Part shown: positions 31,095 to 39,823 of the stretch, one piece after another
Position numbering within the stretch: position 1 is the first letter of the stretch
Layout of the letters: every line of letters starts with the position of its first letter
Origin: Leptospira sp. WS92.C1
GTDB lineage: Bacteria; Spirochaetota; Leptospiria; Leptospirales; Leptospiraceae
Direction: 5' to 3'
DNA length: 64,000 nt
NCBI RefSeq assembly: GCF_040833975.1
Contig: NZ_CP162130.1
Location: 3,246,001-3,310,000, forward strand
Made by a program: the position numbers and the translations under genes
The notes under the pieces: generated by a model
Told to the model about the DNA's origin: nothing
The model's input: the letters and a program-made list of their open reading frames with translations, nothing else
Databases searched by the model: none

Positions 31095-31571
31095 GATTCA
31101 TACTTTTTATACGATCACAAGGATATTGCCAGCAAAATCCTCGATTCCGTCGGTAATATCTTCGAAATCTGCGTTTCCAAAAACTAACATCGATTCAGCG
31201 CCGAGCCAAAGCACATTTGATACGGATCTCCTGCGTTCGGAGCAGAAACGTAAAAAGATGAAATACAAGATGAGAATTTTTCACTCGATTCGCTGGAGAT
31301 AAAGATACAATCTCCGAAAAGAATCCCAAGTTCCCAATTTTATCATCGGATCGCAAAAACACAAAACATCCTTGCAGTAAAAAGGTTGCGTGCCGTTCAC
31401 ATCCTTTTACAAAACCAATATGGACTGATCCAAATTCCTACGGTAAAGAATTCCGTTTGTCTTTAAGGATTCTCGGATCTAAAATCGAAACGATTTTTGA
31501 AAAAGGAGGAGCTCATTTTTGAAAGAATTTGAGAAAAGAATCGTTTTGATTTAAAAACGCACACAATAAAA
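31095..31571. other. Intergenic region, nothing recognised
   Basis: About 480 bases between two minus-strand genes. An 81-codon plus frame (31057-31302) overlaps the methyltransferase start and is not supported. Confidence 0.5.
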
Positions 31572-32006
31572 TCATTTTAAAACGACTGGATCCAGTTTCA
31601 AACCGCGGAGCAATGCCTCCGAATATTTCCAAGGTCTCTTTTTTGTAAAATCGAATAGGATACACGTGGATATGGAATCGCAAGCGACTTTTCCGTCCGA
31701 CTTTCGAACGAGCTTTTGAAAGATCTTGCAGCGAGATCCCTGCAAATCTCCGAAGCTGGTGGTGACAAGAATGGATTCCGGATAACGAATTTCGGCTTTG
31801 TAATCGGTTTCGGATCGAAGAATCATGGGACCTATGTTTTCTTCCTTCATCTTGGAATAACCGAGACCCGCCTCTTCCAAGGCGACCATTCTTCCTTCGT
31901 GCAAATACACCTGAAAATTCCCCACATTGAGATGACCATTGGGGTCGCATTGACTCCAAAGAACCGGAATTTCAAAGGTAAACTCCTTGGATCTGTGATT
32001 TGTCAT
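31572..32006 (-). CDS. FadM/YbgC-like acyl-CoA thioesterase
   Basis: A 144-residue single hotdog protein, start with AGGAG six bases before ATG. The 4-hydroxybenzoyl-CoA-thioesterase signature WSQCDPNGHLNVGNFQ (residues about 17-32) carries the catalytic Asp, followed by the helix QVYLHEGRMVALEE. It hydrolyses acyl-CoAs in the cytoplasm, probably long-chain or aryl. Divergent from the ArsR gene. Confidence 0.85.
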   Translation of the reverse strand: MTNHRSKEFTFEIPVLWSQCDPNGHLNVGNFQVYLHEGRMVALEEAGLGYSKMKEENIGPMILRSETDYKAEIRYPESILVTTSFGDLQGSRCKIFQKLVRKSDGKVACDSISTCILFDFTKKRPWKYSEALLRGLKLDPVVLK

Positions 32007-32221
32007 AAGTGCTCCTATTCTATCCTAGAATGGATTTAGGCGAATCATCGAAAACTCAATCGGAATTTTAGTTTCCAACAAACCGATTCATTTGTCGGTA
32101 AAACAAAAGAATCGGATCGACTCTCGCGGTTTTAAGGTGTATTCTCTCGATTCCCCCTTTTTTCAACACAGCTCGAATCTTTTTCCGGGAAAGAGTTGAC
32201 AAAAGATGGAAATTGGATAAT

Positions 32222-32237
32222 TTAACTAAAAGGTTAA
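32222..32237. promoter_or_regulatory. Putative ArsR operator
   Basis: TTAAC-6-GTTAA palindrome ending nine bases before the ATG of the ArsR gene. TAAC...GTTA half-sites are typical of the ArsR/SdpR group, so autorepression is likely. It lies inside the coding sequence if the upstream TTG were the start, which argues for the ATG. Confidence 0.5.
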
Positions 32238-32245
32238 TTAACCAC

Positions 32246-32644
32246 ATGGTTCAACAAGAAACTACTTTCGAAGACCATTTAAGCCTCACTTTTGCGGCAT
32301 TGGCGGACCCCACCCGTCGGAAAATCCTGGCGACTCTTCGATATGGGGACGTAACCGTAAAGCAGCTTGCGGAACCTTTTGCGATGAGCCTTCCCGCGAT
32401 TACCAAACACCTCAAGGTTTTGGAAAAAGCAGGACTCATTTCCAGAGGCAAGGAAGCTCAGTGGAGACCTTCTCGCCTGGAGGCGGGCCCTTTGAAAGAA
32501 GTAGCGGATTGGATCGATGGCTATCGACAGATCTGGGAAGCAAGACTCGACCGTTTGGACGAGTATTTGCGGGAACTCCAGCAGCAGGAAAAAGAAAAAA
32601 CTCAAAACCAAAGGAAATCGGATTATGAACAAGGAAAAAATTAA
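32246..32644 (+). CDS. ArsR/SdpR-type regulator of the SRPBCC array
   Basis: 132 residues from ATG (MVQQETTF); a TTG at 32213 is an alternative start but would translate the palindrome. The winged helix is ALADPTRRKILATLR, then VKQLAEPFAMSLPAITKHLKVLEKAGLI (recognition helix), then a charged C-terminal helix that probably dimerises. This is the group of ArsR proteins routinely linked to AHSA1/SRPBCC genes. Its end overlaps the DoxX gene by 20 bases. No metal-binding cysteines. Confidence 0.9.
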   Translation: MVQQETTFEDHLSLTFAALADPTRRKILATLRYGDVTVKQLAEPFAMSLPAITKHLKVLEKAGLISRGKEAQWRPSRLEAGPLKEVADWIDGYRQIWEARLDRLDEYLRELQQQEKEKTQNQRKSDYEQGKN

Positions 32645-33020
32645 AACAATCGCATACTGGGTGGTGACCGTTTTGACCGCCGGCAATTACGCATTTGCAG
32701 GATTCTCCTATCTGCAAAGAGGACCCGAAGTCGTTGCGGGGATCGGCTCGCTCGGTTATCCGCTTTACTTCGTGAGTATTCTCGGAGTTTGGAAAATTTT
32801 AGGAGCCATCGCAATTTCCATTCCGAAGTTTCCTCTTCTAAAAGAATGGGCTTATGCCGGTATGTTTATCAATCTTACGGCGGCATCCGTATCGAGTTTG
32901 TTTGTGGGAAACCCGATTTTTCACATCATCGCCCCGATGATCCTTCTTGTTTTTGTGGCTTTGTCTTGGGCGCTTCGCCCCGCAGATCGCAGACTCGCAG
33001 GAGTTTGGAGTCTATCATAA
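32625..33020 (+). CDS. DoxX-like membrane protein
   Basis: 131 residues from the ATG with AAAGGAA upstream, overlapping the regulator end. Four hydrophobic helices with the pattern YWVVTVLTAGNYAFAGFSYL and FVSILGVWKILGAIAI, typical of DoxX-like small membrane proteins that often accompany ArsR and SRPBCC genes. Function is not established for this subgroup; links to redox stress or small-molecule export are suggested for relatives. Confidence 0.8.
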   Translation: MNKEKIKTIAYWVVTVLTAGNYAFAGFSYLQRGPEVVAGIGSLGYPLYFVSILGVWKILGAIAISIPKFPLLKEWAYAGMFINLTAASVSSLFVGNPIFHIIAPMILLVFVALSWALRPADRRLAGVWSLS

Positions 33021-33086
33021 AATTCGAATCCAAACCATCACTCCTATAAAAAAGCGATACAATTTAAAGGAAAAAGGATCAATACA

Positions 33087-33572
33087 ATGGCAAACACGAA
33101 TCAAACAACCGACGACTTAGTGATCACAAGATTTTTCGAAGCTCCCAGAGAACTCGTCTTTCAAGCTTGGACCAATCCGGAACATCTGATGCGATGGTGG
33201 GGACCGAAAAACTTTACTTCACCCGTTTGTAAAATCGACTTTCAGGTGGGAGGAAAATACCTCTTTTCTATGCGTTCTCCCGAAGGACAAGACTTCTGGA
33301 GTATGGGAGTTTATCGTGAAATTGTAATACCGGAAAAAATCATTTTTACCGATAGTTTTGCCGATGAAAAAGGAAATCCGGTTCCCGCTTCTCATTATGG
33401 AATGGAGAACTTTCCGGATGAGTTGATCGTTACCCTACTCTTTGAAGAAGAACAACAGGGCAAGACCAAACTCACATTACGTCATACCGGACTTCCTGCA
33501 GGCGAAATGAGAGAGATGACAAATTCGGGTTGGAACGAGTCTCTCGATAAACTTGCGGAATCTCTAAAATAA
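33087..33572 (+). CDS. SRPBCC (AHSA1-like) protein 1
   Basis: 161 residues, start after AAAGGATC. The AHSA1/START-like fold signature is FFEAPRELVFQAWTNPEHLMRWWGPK, then FQVGGKYLFSM, SPEGQDFWSMGVYREI and TLRHTGLPAGEM. These proteins form a deep hydrophobic pocket that binds small ligands. It most resembles the fourth member of the array (34764-35273). First of five consecutive SRPBCC genes; about 66 bases after the DoxX gene. Confidence 0.9.
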   Translation: MANTNQTTDDLVITRFFEAPRELVFQAWTNPEHLMRWWGPKNFTSPVCKIDFQVGGKYLFSMRSPEGQDFWSMGVYREIVIPEKIIFTDSFADEKGNPVPASHYGMENFPDELIVTLLFEEEQQGKTKLTLRHTGLPAGEMREMTNSGWNESLDKLAESLK

Positions 33573-33712
33573 ATCCGCGGAATTTACAACCGCGATCAAG
33601 CGGATCTTGGTTCGGCTCGGAAAATTCGATCCTTTCGATCGATTCAATTTTCTACAGCCGGATTGAAGATCGCATAGAATTTCACAATATTAAATTCAAT
33701 ACGGAGTTAAAC

Positions 33713-34192
33713 ATGAGTAGTATCATAAACAATCAAACAAGCACGTCAGATCGTGAAATATCCACCAAACGCGTGTTTGATGCTCCTCGAGAATTGGTCT
33801 GGCAGGTTTGGACCGACCCCAATCATGTCGGCAACTGGTGGGGACCCAACGGTTTTACAAACACGATCGAAACGATGGAAGTAAAACCGGGCGGAGTTTG
33901 GAAGTTCATCATGCACGGACCCGACGGAACCGACTATCCGAATACGATCCGCTACTTGGAAATCTCGAAACCGGAACGTCTTGTTTATAGACACGGTTCG
34001 GATATGGAAGACCATCCCGGAGATTTTCATGTCACCGTTACCTTCAAAGAACAAAACGGAAAGACCGAACTCACGATGGTTGCGTTATTCCAAACCGCGG
34101 AACATCGTAACGAGGTTGTTGAAAAATACGGCGCGGTTGAGGGTATGAACCAAACGATGGAACGCCTCCGTGAATACTTGAATAAACTTTAA
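33713..34192 (+). CDS. SRPBCC (AHSA1-like) protein 2
   Basis: 159 residues, start after CGGAG. Signature VFDAPRELVWQVWTDPNHVGNWWGPN, then MEVKPGGVWKFIMHGPDGTDYPN and VTFKEQNGKTELTM. Its closest relative here is the fifth member (35327-35791), which shares the FIMHGPDGTDYPN segment exactly, so the array contains at least two paralog pairs. Ligand unknown. Confidence 0.9.
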   Translation: MSSIINNQTSTSDREISTKRVFDAPRELVWQVWTDPNHVGNWWGPNGFTNTIETMEVKPGGVWKFIMHGPDGTDYPNTIRYLEISKPERLVYRHGSDMEDHPGDFHVTVTFKEQNGKTELTMVALFQTAEHRNEVVEKYGAVEGMNQTMERLREYLNKL

Positions 34193-34212
34193 AAAGAAGA
34201 TAGGAGAATTTT

Positions 34213-34761
34213 ATGTCTAAACTGAAGACCATAACGATCGCCGGAATCAGCGTAGTAACCCTACTCATTCTATCGATTCTTATCTATACGTCCACAAGAC
34301 CCGATACGGTTCGTTACGAACGCACCGCGAAAATCAACTCGCCGCCGGAAAAGATTTTCGCTCTGATCCACGACTTTCACAGTTGGGGACTTTGGTCTCC
34401 CTGGGAAAAAGTAGATCCCGCAATGAAAAGAACCTTTAGCGGAGCCGAAAACGGCAAGGGAGCGATCTACGAATGGGAAGGAAACAACGATATCGGAAAA
34501 GGAAGAATGGAGATCGTAGAAGCGGTCTCTCCTTCCAAGATCGTCATTCAATTGGATTTTCTCGAGCCGTTCGAGGCGCGCAACACAGCGGAATTTACCC
34601 TCGTTACAAAAGGAGATACGACCCAGATTACCTGGGCGATGTACGGACCAAACGAGTTTATTTCAAAGATCATGTGTATCTTCTTTGATATGGACGAAAT
34701 GATCGGCAAAGAATTCGAGACCGGCTTAAATCATCTAAAAACGATCACGGAAAAGAAATAA
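34213..34761 (+). CDS. Membrane-anchored SRPBCC (polyketide-cyclase-like) protein 3
   Basis: 182 residues, AGGAGA before ATG. An N-terminal hydrophobic helix (about 8-26) anchors the domain or exports it. The soluble part (FALIHDFHSWGLWSPWEK, DPAMKRTFSG, ITWAMYGPNEFISK) belongs to the polyketide-cyclase-2 branch, not to AHSA1. Similar to the protein at 39824-40366. It is followed after two bases by the fourth SRPBCC gene. Confidence 0.88.
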   Translation: MSKLKTITIAGISVVTLLILSILIYTSTRPDTVRYERTAKINSPPEKIFALIHDFHSWGLWSPWEKVDPAMKRTFSGAENGKGAIYEWEGNNDIGKGRMEIVEAVSPSKIVIQLDFLEPFEARNTAEFTLVTKGDTTQITWAMYGPNEFISKIMCIFFDMDEMIGKEFETGLNHLKTITEKK

Positions 34762-34763
34762 TC

Positions 34764-35273
34764 ATGTCCGAACAAAACTTCACCACTACACCCGAATTTA
34801 CAATATCAAGAATTTTGAATGCTCCTCGCGATCTTGTATGGAAGGCTTGGACCGAACCGGAACGACTCGCAGAATGGTGGGGCCCCAAAGGTCTTACCAT
34901 TGGAACCGCCAAAGTCGATCTGCGCCCGGGAGGAATCTTTCATTACAGTATGATATCTCCCGATGGCGTCGAAATGTGGGGACGTTTTGTTTACCGTGAA
35001 ATTTTTCCGCCGGAAAAACTCGTATTCGTCGTTTCGTTCTCCGATGCAAACGCGGGTGCGATTCGTCATCCGATGGCAGTAAACTGGCCGGTAGAAATTT
35101 TGAATGTTCTGACCCTTACCGAAGAACGCGGCAAAACCGTTCTCAAACTTCAAGGCAGCCCGATCCATGCGAGCGCGAAAGAGATCAAAACTTTCGGCGA
35201 CAATTTCGGTTCTATGGAGGAGGGATTCGGAGGAACTTTCGAAAAACTGGAAGCATATTTGGCAAAACAGTAA
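34764..35273 (+). CDS. SRPBCC (AHSA1-like) protein 4
   Basis: 169 residues, starting two bases after the previous stop, so translation is coupled. Signature ILNAPRDLVWKAWTEPERLAEWWGPK, VDLRPGGIFHYSMISPDG, FVYREIFPPEKLVFV and the C-terminal amphipathic helix. Paralog of SRPBCC 1 (shared YREI..PEK pattern). Soluble; ligand unknown. Confidence 0.9.
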   Translation: MSEQNFTTTPEFTISRILNAPRDLVWKAWTEPERLAEWWGPKGLTIGTAKVDLRPGGIFHYSMISPDGVEMWGRFVYREIFPPEKLVFVVSFSDANAGAIRHPMAVNWPVEILNVLTLTEERGKTVLKLQGSPIHASAKEIKTFGDNFGSMEEGFGGTFEKLEAYLAKQ

Positions 35274-35326
35274 CGTATCGGAAATCAAACCGAACCTTTG
35301 AAAACCGTCGAACAAGGAAAATCGAA

Positions 35327-35791
35327 ATGATTGAAAAAGAAAATATTTCCGCTCAAACAACTTCGGATCGAGAAGTCGTCAGCGTAAGGATGATCGACAA
35401 GCCGAGAGAACTCGTTTTTCAGGCGTGGACGGATCCCGATCATTTGATCCATTGGTGGGGACCCAGCGGTTTTAAAAACACGTTTCAAGAGTTCGACCTA
35501 CGCCCGGGCGGCAATTGGCGTTTTATTATGCATGGTCCGGACGGAACCGATTATCCGAATCACAGCGTTTTCGTAGAAATTACCAGACCTGAACGTTTAG
35601 TCTTTAATCACATATCGGCGCATTATTATCACGCAAATGTGAGTTTTGAAGATCAAGCCGGAAAGACAAAACTCACATTCCGAATGCGTTTTGAAACCGT
35701 GGAAGAATACGAGAAAGTCAAAAAATACGTGATCGAAGGAAACGAGCAAAACTTCGATCGTCTCGAAACCGAACTTTCAAAAATGGTTTAA
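35327..35791 (+). CDS. SRPBCC (AHSA1-like) protein 5
   Basis: 154 residues, AAGGA before ATG. Signature MIDKPRELVFQAWTDPDHLIHWWGPS, FDLRPGGNWRFIMHGPDG, and the hydrophobic-pocket strands. Paralog of SRPBCC 2. It ends 11 bases before a DHFR-like pseudogene. Confidence 0.9.
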   Translation: MIEKENISAQTTSDREVVSVRMIDKPRELVFQAWTDPDHLIHWWGPSGFKNTFQEFDLRPGGNWRFIMHGPDGTDYPNHSVFVEITRPERLVFNHISAHYYHANVSFEDQAGKTKLTFRMRFETVEEYEKVKKYVIEGNEQNFDRLETELSKMV

Positions 35792-35802
35792 AAAAATTGA
35801 AT

Positions 35803-36077
35803 ATGAGAAACGTAATTTTTCAGATGATGTTTTCTTTCGACGGATTTTTCGGAAGATCCAACCGGGAAAAGACATCGCGATTTTCGGGAGCTCCGATTTG
35901 ACAGTTCCTTTGATAAAAAACGGACTCGTCGATGAATTGAAAATTTTTATCAATCCAATCGTATTGGGAAACGGAAATTCCATTTTTCACGGGATTCAAA
36001 ACGAAATTAAGTTGAAACATGTAAACACAAAAGTGGTCCAATCCGGAAACATTTTACTTATATACAAACCAATTTAA
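35803..36077 (+). pseudogene. Deleted, frameshifted DHFR/RibD C-terminal-like gene
   Basis: The first frame gives MRNVIFQMMFSFDGFFG, the typical N-terminus of the small DHFR-like (RibD C-terminal) family found beside SRPBCC genes. About 50 bases in, the matching frame changes, and the reading QPGKDIAIFGSSDLTV then LVDELKIFINPIVLGNG continues to IYKPI and a stop, which is the family's C-terminus. The middle 90-100 residues are missing. The original frame stops at 35902-35904. It lies between SRPBCC 5 and the MFS gene. Confidence 0.8.
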
Positions 36078-36087
36078 AATAAACACA

Positions 36088-37623
36088 ATGAACAAAGATA
36101 CAACAACGAATACAACTCTCGCGGGACGTAAAGAATGGATCGGCCTTGCGGTAATAGCGCTCCCCTGTCTCCTCTATGCGATGGATCTGACAGTCCTCTA
36201 TCTCGCGGTTCCGCATTTGACCGAAGATCTCAAACCGAGCGGTTCTCAACTTTTATGGATCGTGGACATCTACGGATTTTTAGTCGCCGGTTTTTTAGTC
36301 ACCATGGGAACATTAGGCGATCGAATCGGAAGACGCAAACTTTTGATGATCGGAGCGGGAGCTTTCGGAGTTGCATCCGTTCTCGCCGCGTTCTCAACGA
36401 CCGCGGAAATGCTGATCGCAACAAGGGCACTTCTCGGAATTACCGCCGCGACACTTGCACCTTCGACTCTATCACTGATTCGTAATATGTTTCTGGACTC
36501 CAATCAACGCACTGTTGCGATCGGAATCTGGGGAATGAGTTTTTCGATCGGAGGAGCGATCGGTCCGTTGGTGGGCGGTATTTTACTCGAACATTTCTGG
36601 TGGGGATCGGTATTTTTATTGAGTGTGCCAGTGATGATTCTCCTTTTGATCGTCGGCCCCAAATTGTTACCGGAGTTCAAGGATCCAAACGCGGGTAAAC
36701 TGGATCTTCCGAGTGCAATGCTTTCTTTGACAGCAGTTCTTGCGATCATCTACGGTTTAAAACAGGTTGCGGAACACGGTTGGGAAATTTTTCCCGTTCT
36801 TTTTATCGTCTTAGGTTTTCTGATCGGAATCTTGTTTGTAAGAAGACAAAAGACGTTAGCCGATCCACTGATTGATCTCGAACTTTTTAAGGCTCCGGCG
36901 TTTAGCGCCGCATTGATCGCAAACACTCTCACTATCTTTGTGGGTCTGGGCAGCTTTTTATTTATAGCGCAGTATCTGCAATTGGTTCTCGGCTTATCAC
37001 CTTTAGAGGCGGGACTTTGGACTCTTCCGTCCGCGATAGGAAATATCATCGGTTCGATGACAATTCCTATCATCGTAAGAAAGATACGCCCCATCTTCGT
37101 AGTCACGGGAGGATTGGTTCTCACCGCGATCGGTCTCGGATTGTATTCTCTCGTCAATGAGACCAACGGACTCGTGTATATAGTCGCCGGCTCCATCATT
37201 TTATCCTTGGGAATCTGTGCGGTAGTCATTCTCGGAACCGATATCATCGTCGGAGCCGCTCCACCGGAAAGAGCCGGAGCAGCAGCGTCCATTTCGGAAA
37301 CGGGCGCCGAATTCGGAGGAGTTCTCGGGATCGCCATTCTTGGAAGTATCGGAACCGCGGTGTATAGAAATCAGATGAGCAACGTTGCACCCGCCGGAAT
37401 CGCAGCAGAATCGATAGAAGCCGCCCAAGGAACGTTAGGCGCTGCTGTCGCAATCGCGAAGGAACTTCCGGATCAAATCGGATCCGCCCTCCTCATACCG
37501 GCAAAAATAGCATTCACCGATTCTCTACAAATCGTAACGATCATCTGCGCGCTGATCTCGATCGTTCTCGCGATCACGGTTTTAGCGATGCGTAAGAATT
37601 TGGAAAAAGAAGAAGAATCATAA
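36088..37623 (+). CDS. DHA2-family MFS drug efflux transporter
   Basis: 511 residues with 14 predicted helices, the DHA2 (EmrB/QacA/SmvA) layout. Signatures: MDLTVLYLAVPHL (motif D1), GDRIGRRKLLMIG (motif A) and the GPLVGGILLEHFWW segment (motif C). Such proteins expel lipophilic cations and antiseptics by proton antiport. No membrane fusion partner is encoded nearby. No ribosome site is evident before the ATG. It starts 10 bases after the pseudogene. Confidence 0.9.
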   Translation: MNKDTTTNTTLAGRKEWIGLAVIALPCLLYAMDLTVLYLAVPHLTEDLKPSGSQLLWIVDIYGFLVAGFLVTMGTLGDRIGRRKLLMIGAGAFGVASVLAAFSTTAEMLIATRALLGITAATLAPSTLSLIRNMFLDSNQRTVAIGIWGMSFSIGGAIGPLVGGILLEHFWWGSVFLLSVPVMILLLIVGPKLLPEFKDPNAGKLDLPSAMLSLTAVLAIIYGLKQVAEHGWEIFPVLFIVLGFLIGILFVRRQKTLADPLIDLELFKAPAFSAALIANTLTIFVGLGSFLFIAQYLQLVLGLSPLEAGLWTLPSAIGNIIGSMTIPIIVRKIRPIFVVTGGLVLTAIGLGLYSLVNETNGLVYIVAGSIILSLGICAVVILGTDIIVGAAPPERAGAAASISETGAEFGGVLGIAILGSIGTAVYRNQMSNVAPAGIAAESIEAAQGTLGAAVAIAKELPDQIGSALLIPAKIAFTDSLQIVTIICALISIVLAITVLAMRKNLEKEEES

Positions 37624-37706
37624 GTCGACAGTAAAATAAAACGCAATGGGTATCAAAAGAGCGATCGAAAACTCGCTCCTATAAGTCTAAGAATTCGGGA
37701 GAAAAT

Positions 37707-37976
37707 ATGAAAAAGAGAAATATACTCATACAAATTACGAAAGAGTATTTTATAGAATCGGATTTCAAAGAAACGGGTCGTGTCTTAATCCACCCGGTCC
37801 TCCTAGAAAAAAAAGAAAATTCTTCAAAATATACAAAGAGAAAATTCGGTTCCAATCTTACAAAAATAAAAAGAGATTCGATCAAAAAGGCGGGACTTTT
37901 TGTAAAACCGAAAAGAAGCGTAGAAAAAAAGTTGAAGGTAGAATACCTTACAATGATACAATCATTGCTGTTTTAA
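37707..37976 (+). CDS. Small basic protein, unknown
   Basis: 89 residues, strongly basic. The ATG has GGGAG six bases upstream, the main reason to accept it as a gene. No family recognised. It may bind nucleic acid or be a short leptospiral orphan; gaps of 83 and 22 bases to neighbours allow co-transcription with the following DoxX gene. Confidence 0.4.
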   Translation: MKKRNILIQITKEYFIESDFKETGRVLIHPVLLEKKENSSKYTKRKFGSNLTKIKRDSIKKAGLFVKPKRSVEKKLKVEYLTMIQSLLF

Positions 37977-37998
37977 AAACAGAAAGCAGGTTATAAAT

Positions 37999-38406
37999 AT
38001 GAAAGATAAAATATTGGGGATTCAGCCCTTAAACACGGACATCGCAGCGCTTTTACTCCGACTTACTTTCGGCGGTTTATTCGTATATCACGGATTTCCA
38101 AAACTCTTCGAATTCGACCAAGCTCTTGCAGTATTTCCGGATGTGATCGGAATCGGCTCCAAAACCTCCCTGATTCTCGTCATATTCGCGGAATTTTTTT
38201 GCGGATTTTTTGTGGCATTCGGTCTTTTGACTCGCCTAACAGTGATTCCGATTTTCATAACGATGACAGTCGCTTTTTTTATCGCACATGCAAACGATCC
38301 GTTTCAAATGAAAATGCTGCCGTTTTTATACTGGCTTTTGTCTTATGTGATTTTTGCATTGGGCAGCGGAAAGTATTCCATCGATCGACTGATTTTTAAA
38401 AAATAG
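37999..38406 (+). CDS. DoxX family membrane protein
   Basis: 135 residues with four hydrophobic helices. DoxX signature LLLRLTFGGLFVYHGFPKLF near the N-terminus and the second half FAEFFCGFFVAFGLLTRLT. Distinct from the DoxX-like protein beside the ArsR gene. Members of this family associate with sulfur or redox stress systems. No catalytic residues known. Confidence 0.85.
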   Translation: MKDKILGIQPLNTDIAALLLRLTFGGLFVYHGFPKLFEFDQALAVFPDVIGIGSKTSLILVIFAEFFCGFFVAFGLLTRLTVIPIFITMTVAFFIAHANDPFQMKMLPFLYWLLSYVIFALGSGKYSIDRLIFKK

Positions 38407-38459
38407 AAGATCACCAAAAACAAATCGATCCAAACCAAGCGGTCGAATTCTAAGATCTC

Positions 38460-39779
38460 TTGGTGCGGCTCCCGCAACCGATCCGTTTGAGTAGAACCGA
38501 AATTTCCCTCAACAAATCACGGGGTCCACTTTTGAAAACGAAAAACGACAGTCAAATATCGGACCCGATCGAAGATCCGTATCTCGGAATTTCGGAAATC
38601 AGTGAACTGATTCGGGAAAAAATTCTTTCTCCCGTAAAAATCGTAAAGAGCTGTCTGAAAAGAATCGAACGATACAACGCAAGGTTCAACGCGTTTATCA
38701 CGATACTCGCGGATCAGGCAATCGAAGACGCAAAAAAAGCGGAACAAGAAATCAACGGCGGAGAATGGAAGGGTCCCCTGCACGGAATTCCAATCGGAAT
38801 CAAGGACATGTATGATACCGCGGGAATAAAAACCACCGCGGCGTTCGTTCATTTTCAGAATCGGATTCCCGCCAAAGACGCGGACGCGGTCTTGCGATTG
38901 AAAGAGGCCGGAGCTATCATCATCGGAAAAACCAACATGCACGAGCTGGCGATGGGTACAACTTCCACGATCAGTCATTACGGATGCGTTCACAATCCGT
39001 GGAATCGGGCACATATCGCAGGCGGATCTTCGGGAGGCTCCGCCGCTGCAGTGGCGTCTGGTTTGTGTTATGCGACCATAGATACGGATGCGATCGGCTC
39101 CTGCCGTCTTCCCGCGGCTTGTTGCGGAATCATCGGTTTTAAAGCGACATACGGTTTGATCGATATGCAAGGAATTTTAGACGGGGAACCCGTGGACAAA
39201 AACATTCTTCATCTTACACACTCGGCCTTTTTGTGTCGTAACGTAAACGACGCAAAAATTTTATTGGAAGTTCTTTCCGATCAAAAGAATCGCCAAACGG
39301 GTAAGTCGTTCAACGGTAAAATCGGAATCGCACGCAATTTTAAAGCGACGGATGAAATTCGCGTCGCATTTTCAAACGCAGTCGATACGTTTCATTCCTT
39401 AGGATATACTTCCATGGAAATAGAAGCGCCGCTTTCCGTTTCCTTTGATACAAAAAATATAGAAGAGGATCGTAAATCTATTTCCAAAACGCTTTTTCAA
39501 GACCTCGATCTTTTGATGTTACCGACCACAACCGAAACCGCCCCAAACATCCAAGAAGCCGATGTTAGAGGTCCTTTGGCTTTGTCTCCAAACAATACGT
39601 TCTTTTGCAATTATTACGGACTGCCCGCGATCAGTATTCCTTGCGGATTTGGCAAAAACGGTCTCCCGATCGGTTTTCAAATCGTAGGCGAGCACGGATC
39701 GGAAGATATTATATTCGAATTATCGAATCTATTTGAAAAAGCGACCCAATGGCATCGAAAACACCCGCTACTCGCTTGA
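38460..39779 (+). CDS. Amidase signature family protein (GatA-like fold)
   Basis: Up to 439 residues if the TTG at 38460 is used; a TTG at 38532 (MKTKND) is an alternative, and neither has a strong ribosome site. The Ser-cisSer-Lys triad is recognisable: Lys in GIGIKDMYD region, cis-Ser in GGSSGGSAAAV, nucleophile Ser in DAIGSCRLPA. In the last motif the usual GTDTGGSIR is altered (DTDAIGSCR), which may shift specificity. It hydrolyses an amide of unknown nature. GatB/GatC are absent nearby, so it is not called gatA. Confidence 0.82.
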   Translation: MVRLPQPIRLSRTEISLNKSRGPLLKTKNDSQISDPIEDPYLGISEISELIREKILSPVKIVKSCLKRIERYNARFNAFITILADQAIEDAKKAEQEINGGEWKGPLHGIPIGIKDMYDTAGIKTTAAFVHFQNRIPAKDADAVLRLKEAGAIIIGKTNMHELAMGTTSTISHYGCVHNPWNRAHIAGGSSGGSAAAVASGLCYATIDTDAIGSCRLPAACCGIIGFKATYGLIDMQGILDGEPVDKNILHLTHSAFLCRNVNDAKILLEVLSDQKNRQTGKSFNGKIGIARNFKATDEIRVAFSNAVDTFHSLGYTSMEIEAPLSVSFDTKNIEEDRKSISKTLFQDLDLLMLPTTTETAPNIQEADVRGPLALSPNNTFFCNYYGLPAISIPCGFGKNGLPIGFQIVGEHGSEDIIFELSNLFEKATQWHRKHPLLA

Positions 39780-39823
39780 GTTTAGAATCCGAAGACGGAA
39801 TCCGAATTCTAAACCGCTTCCGA

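Noticed and set aside
36750..37337. 195-codon minus-strand frame
   Set aside because: Antisense to the MFS transporter gene; mirrored hydrophobic coding.
38517..39170. 217-codon minus-strand frame
   Set aside because: Antisense to the amidase gene.
38460..39779. Calling the amidase gatA
   Set aside because: Altered nucleophile motif and no gatB or gatC nearby.
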